The translations under genes and the position numbers were made by a program. Under the pieces are notes generated by a model. That model ran no database searches, had not been told where the DNA came from, and worked only from the letters and a program-made list of their open reading frames with translations. From NCBI GenBank assembly GCA_030145015.1, contig JAQYWI010000292.1, forward strand, positions 1-5,262: DNA of 5,262 nucleotides, given 5' to 3'. Shown in pieces: positions 5,162-5,262 of this stretch. This stretch comes from Desulfobacterales bacterium (GTDB taxonomy: Bacteria; Desulfobacterota; Desulfobacteria; Desulfobacterales; JAHEIW01). Position 1 is the first letter of the stretch. Each line of letters starts with the position of its first letter.

Positions 5162-5262
5162 ATGATGAAGCGTTTCACATTATATGTAGTTGTCGTTATG
5201 GCGGTCGTTCTGACCTCAGGTTTAGTGCTGGCCGGTACATTAGCCGAAGTTAAATCCAAAGG
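5162..5262 (+). CDS. Amino-acid ABC transporter periplasmic binding protein, N-terminal fragment
   Basis: Only the first 33 codons are in the window. They encode a clear Sec signal peptide: MMKR, a hydrophobic core (LYVVVVMAVVLTSGLVL), then the cleavage site LAG just before TLAEVKSKG. The sequence AGTLAEVKSKG right after the signal peptide is typical of the family-3 solute-binding proteins (SBP_bac_3) that deliver polar or general amino acids to ABC permeases; in these the next residues usually read like 'xxVGV'. A strong ribosome site precedes two tandem ATG codons. Permease and ATPase genes would be expected downstream, outside the window. The exported-protein call is firm; the transporter family rests on a short stretch. 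Confidence 0.65.
   Translation, partial: MMKRFTLYVVVVMAVVLTSGLVLAGTLAEVKSK

Overview
The window looks like a chromosomal piece of an anaerobic Desulfobacterota (deltaproteobacterial) genome, probably a sulfate reducer or a close relative. The main evidence is a pair of genes for a membrane redox module of the Tmc/Hdr/Dsr type: a cytochrome b-like subunit and a heterodisulfide-reductase-like iron-sulfur subunit. The lineage is inferred from gene content; no rRNA or tRNA gene is present.

Layout. Bases 2-166 (+) are the 3' end of an NfeD-family gene. A 300-base gap without a gene follows, then a small exported DUF2845-type protein (467-802, +). It converges on a long minus-strand block, which in transcription order is: a PilZ-domain protein (4797-4255), a short Arg/Glu-rich protein (4061-3819), a clear intrinsic terminator (3769-3741), an isochorismatase-family hydrolase (3698-3159), a NarI/TmcC-like membrane subunit (3149-2469), a 299-base gap filled by a long imperfect inverted repeat, and the TmcB/HdrD-like Fe-S protein (2169-838). 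On the right a 364-base gene-free divergent region leads to the first 101 bases of an exported amino-acid ABC transporter binding protein (5162 onward, +).

How the genes work together. The TmcC-like and TmcB-like proteins probably form one complex that moves electrons between the quinone pool or periplasmic cytochromes and the cytoplasm. Their usual partners, the tetraheme cytochrome TmcA and TmcD, are not next to them here. The hydrolase lies only 9 bases upstream of the membrane subunit, so it is probably co-transcribed. The PilZ protein is a likely c-di-GMP effector. The short Arg-rich gene has its own terminator and is probably expressed separately from the redox module.

The most unusual part is 2170-2408. 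A MITE- or REP-like inverted repeat of about 234 bases splits the redox gene pair and ends five bases from the only plausible upstream start codon (TTG) of the Fe-S subunit gene. That start has no clear ribosome binding site and overlaps a perfect extended -10 motif.
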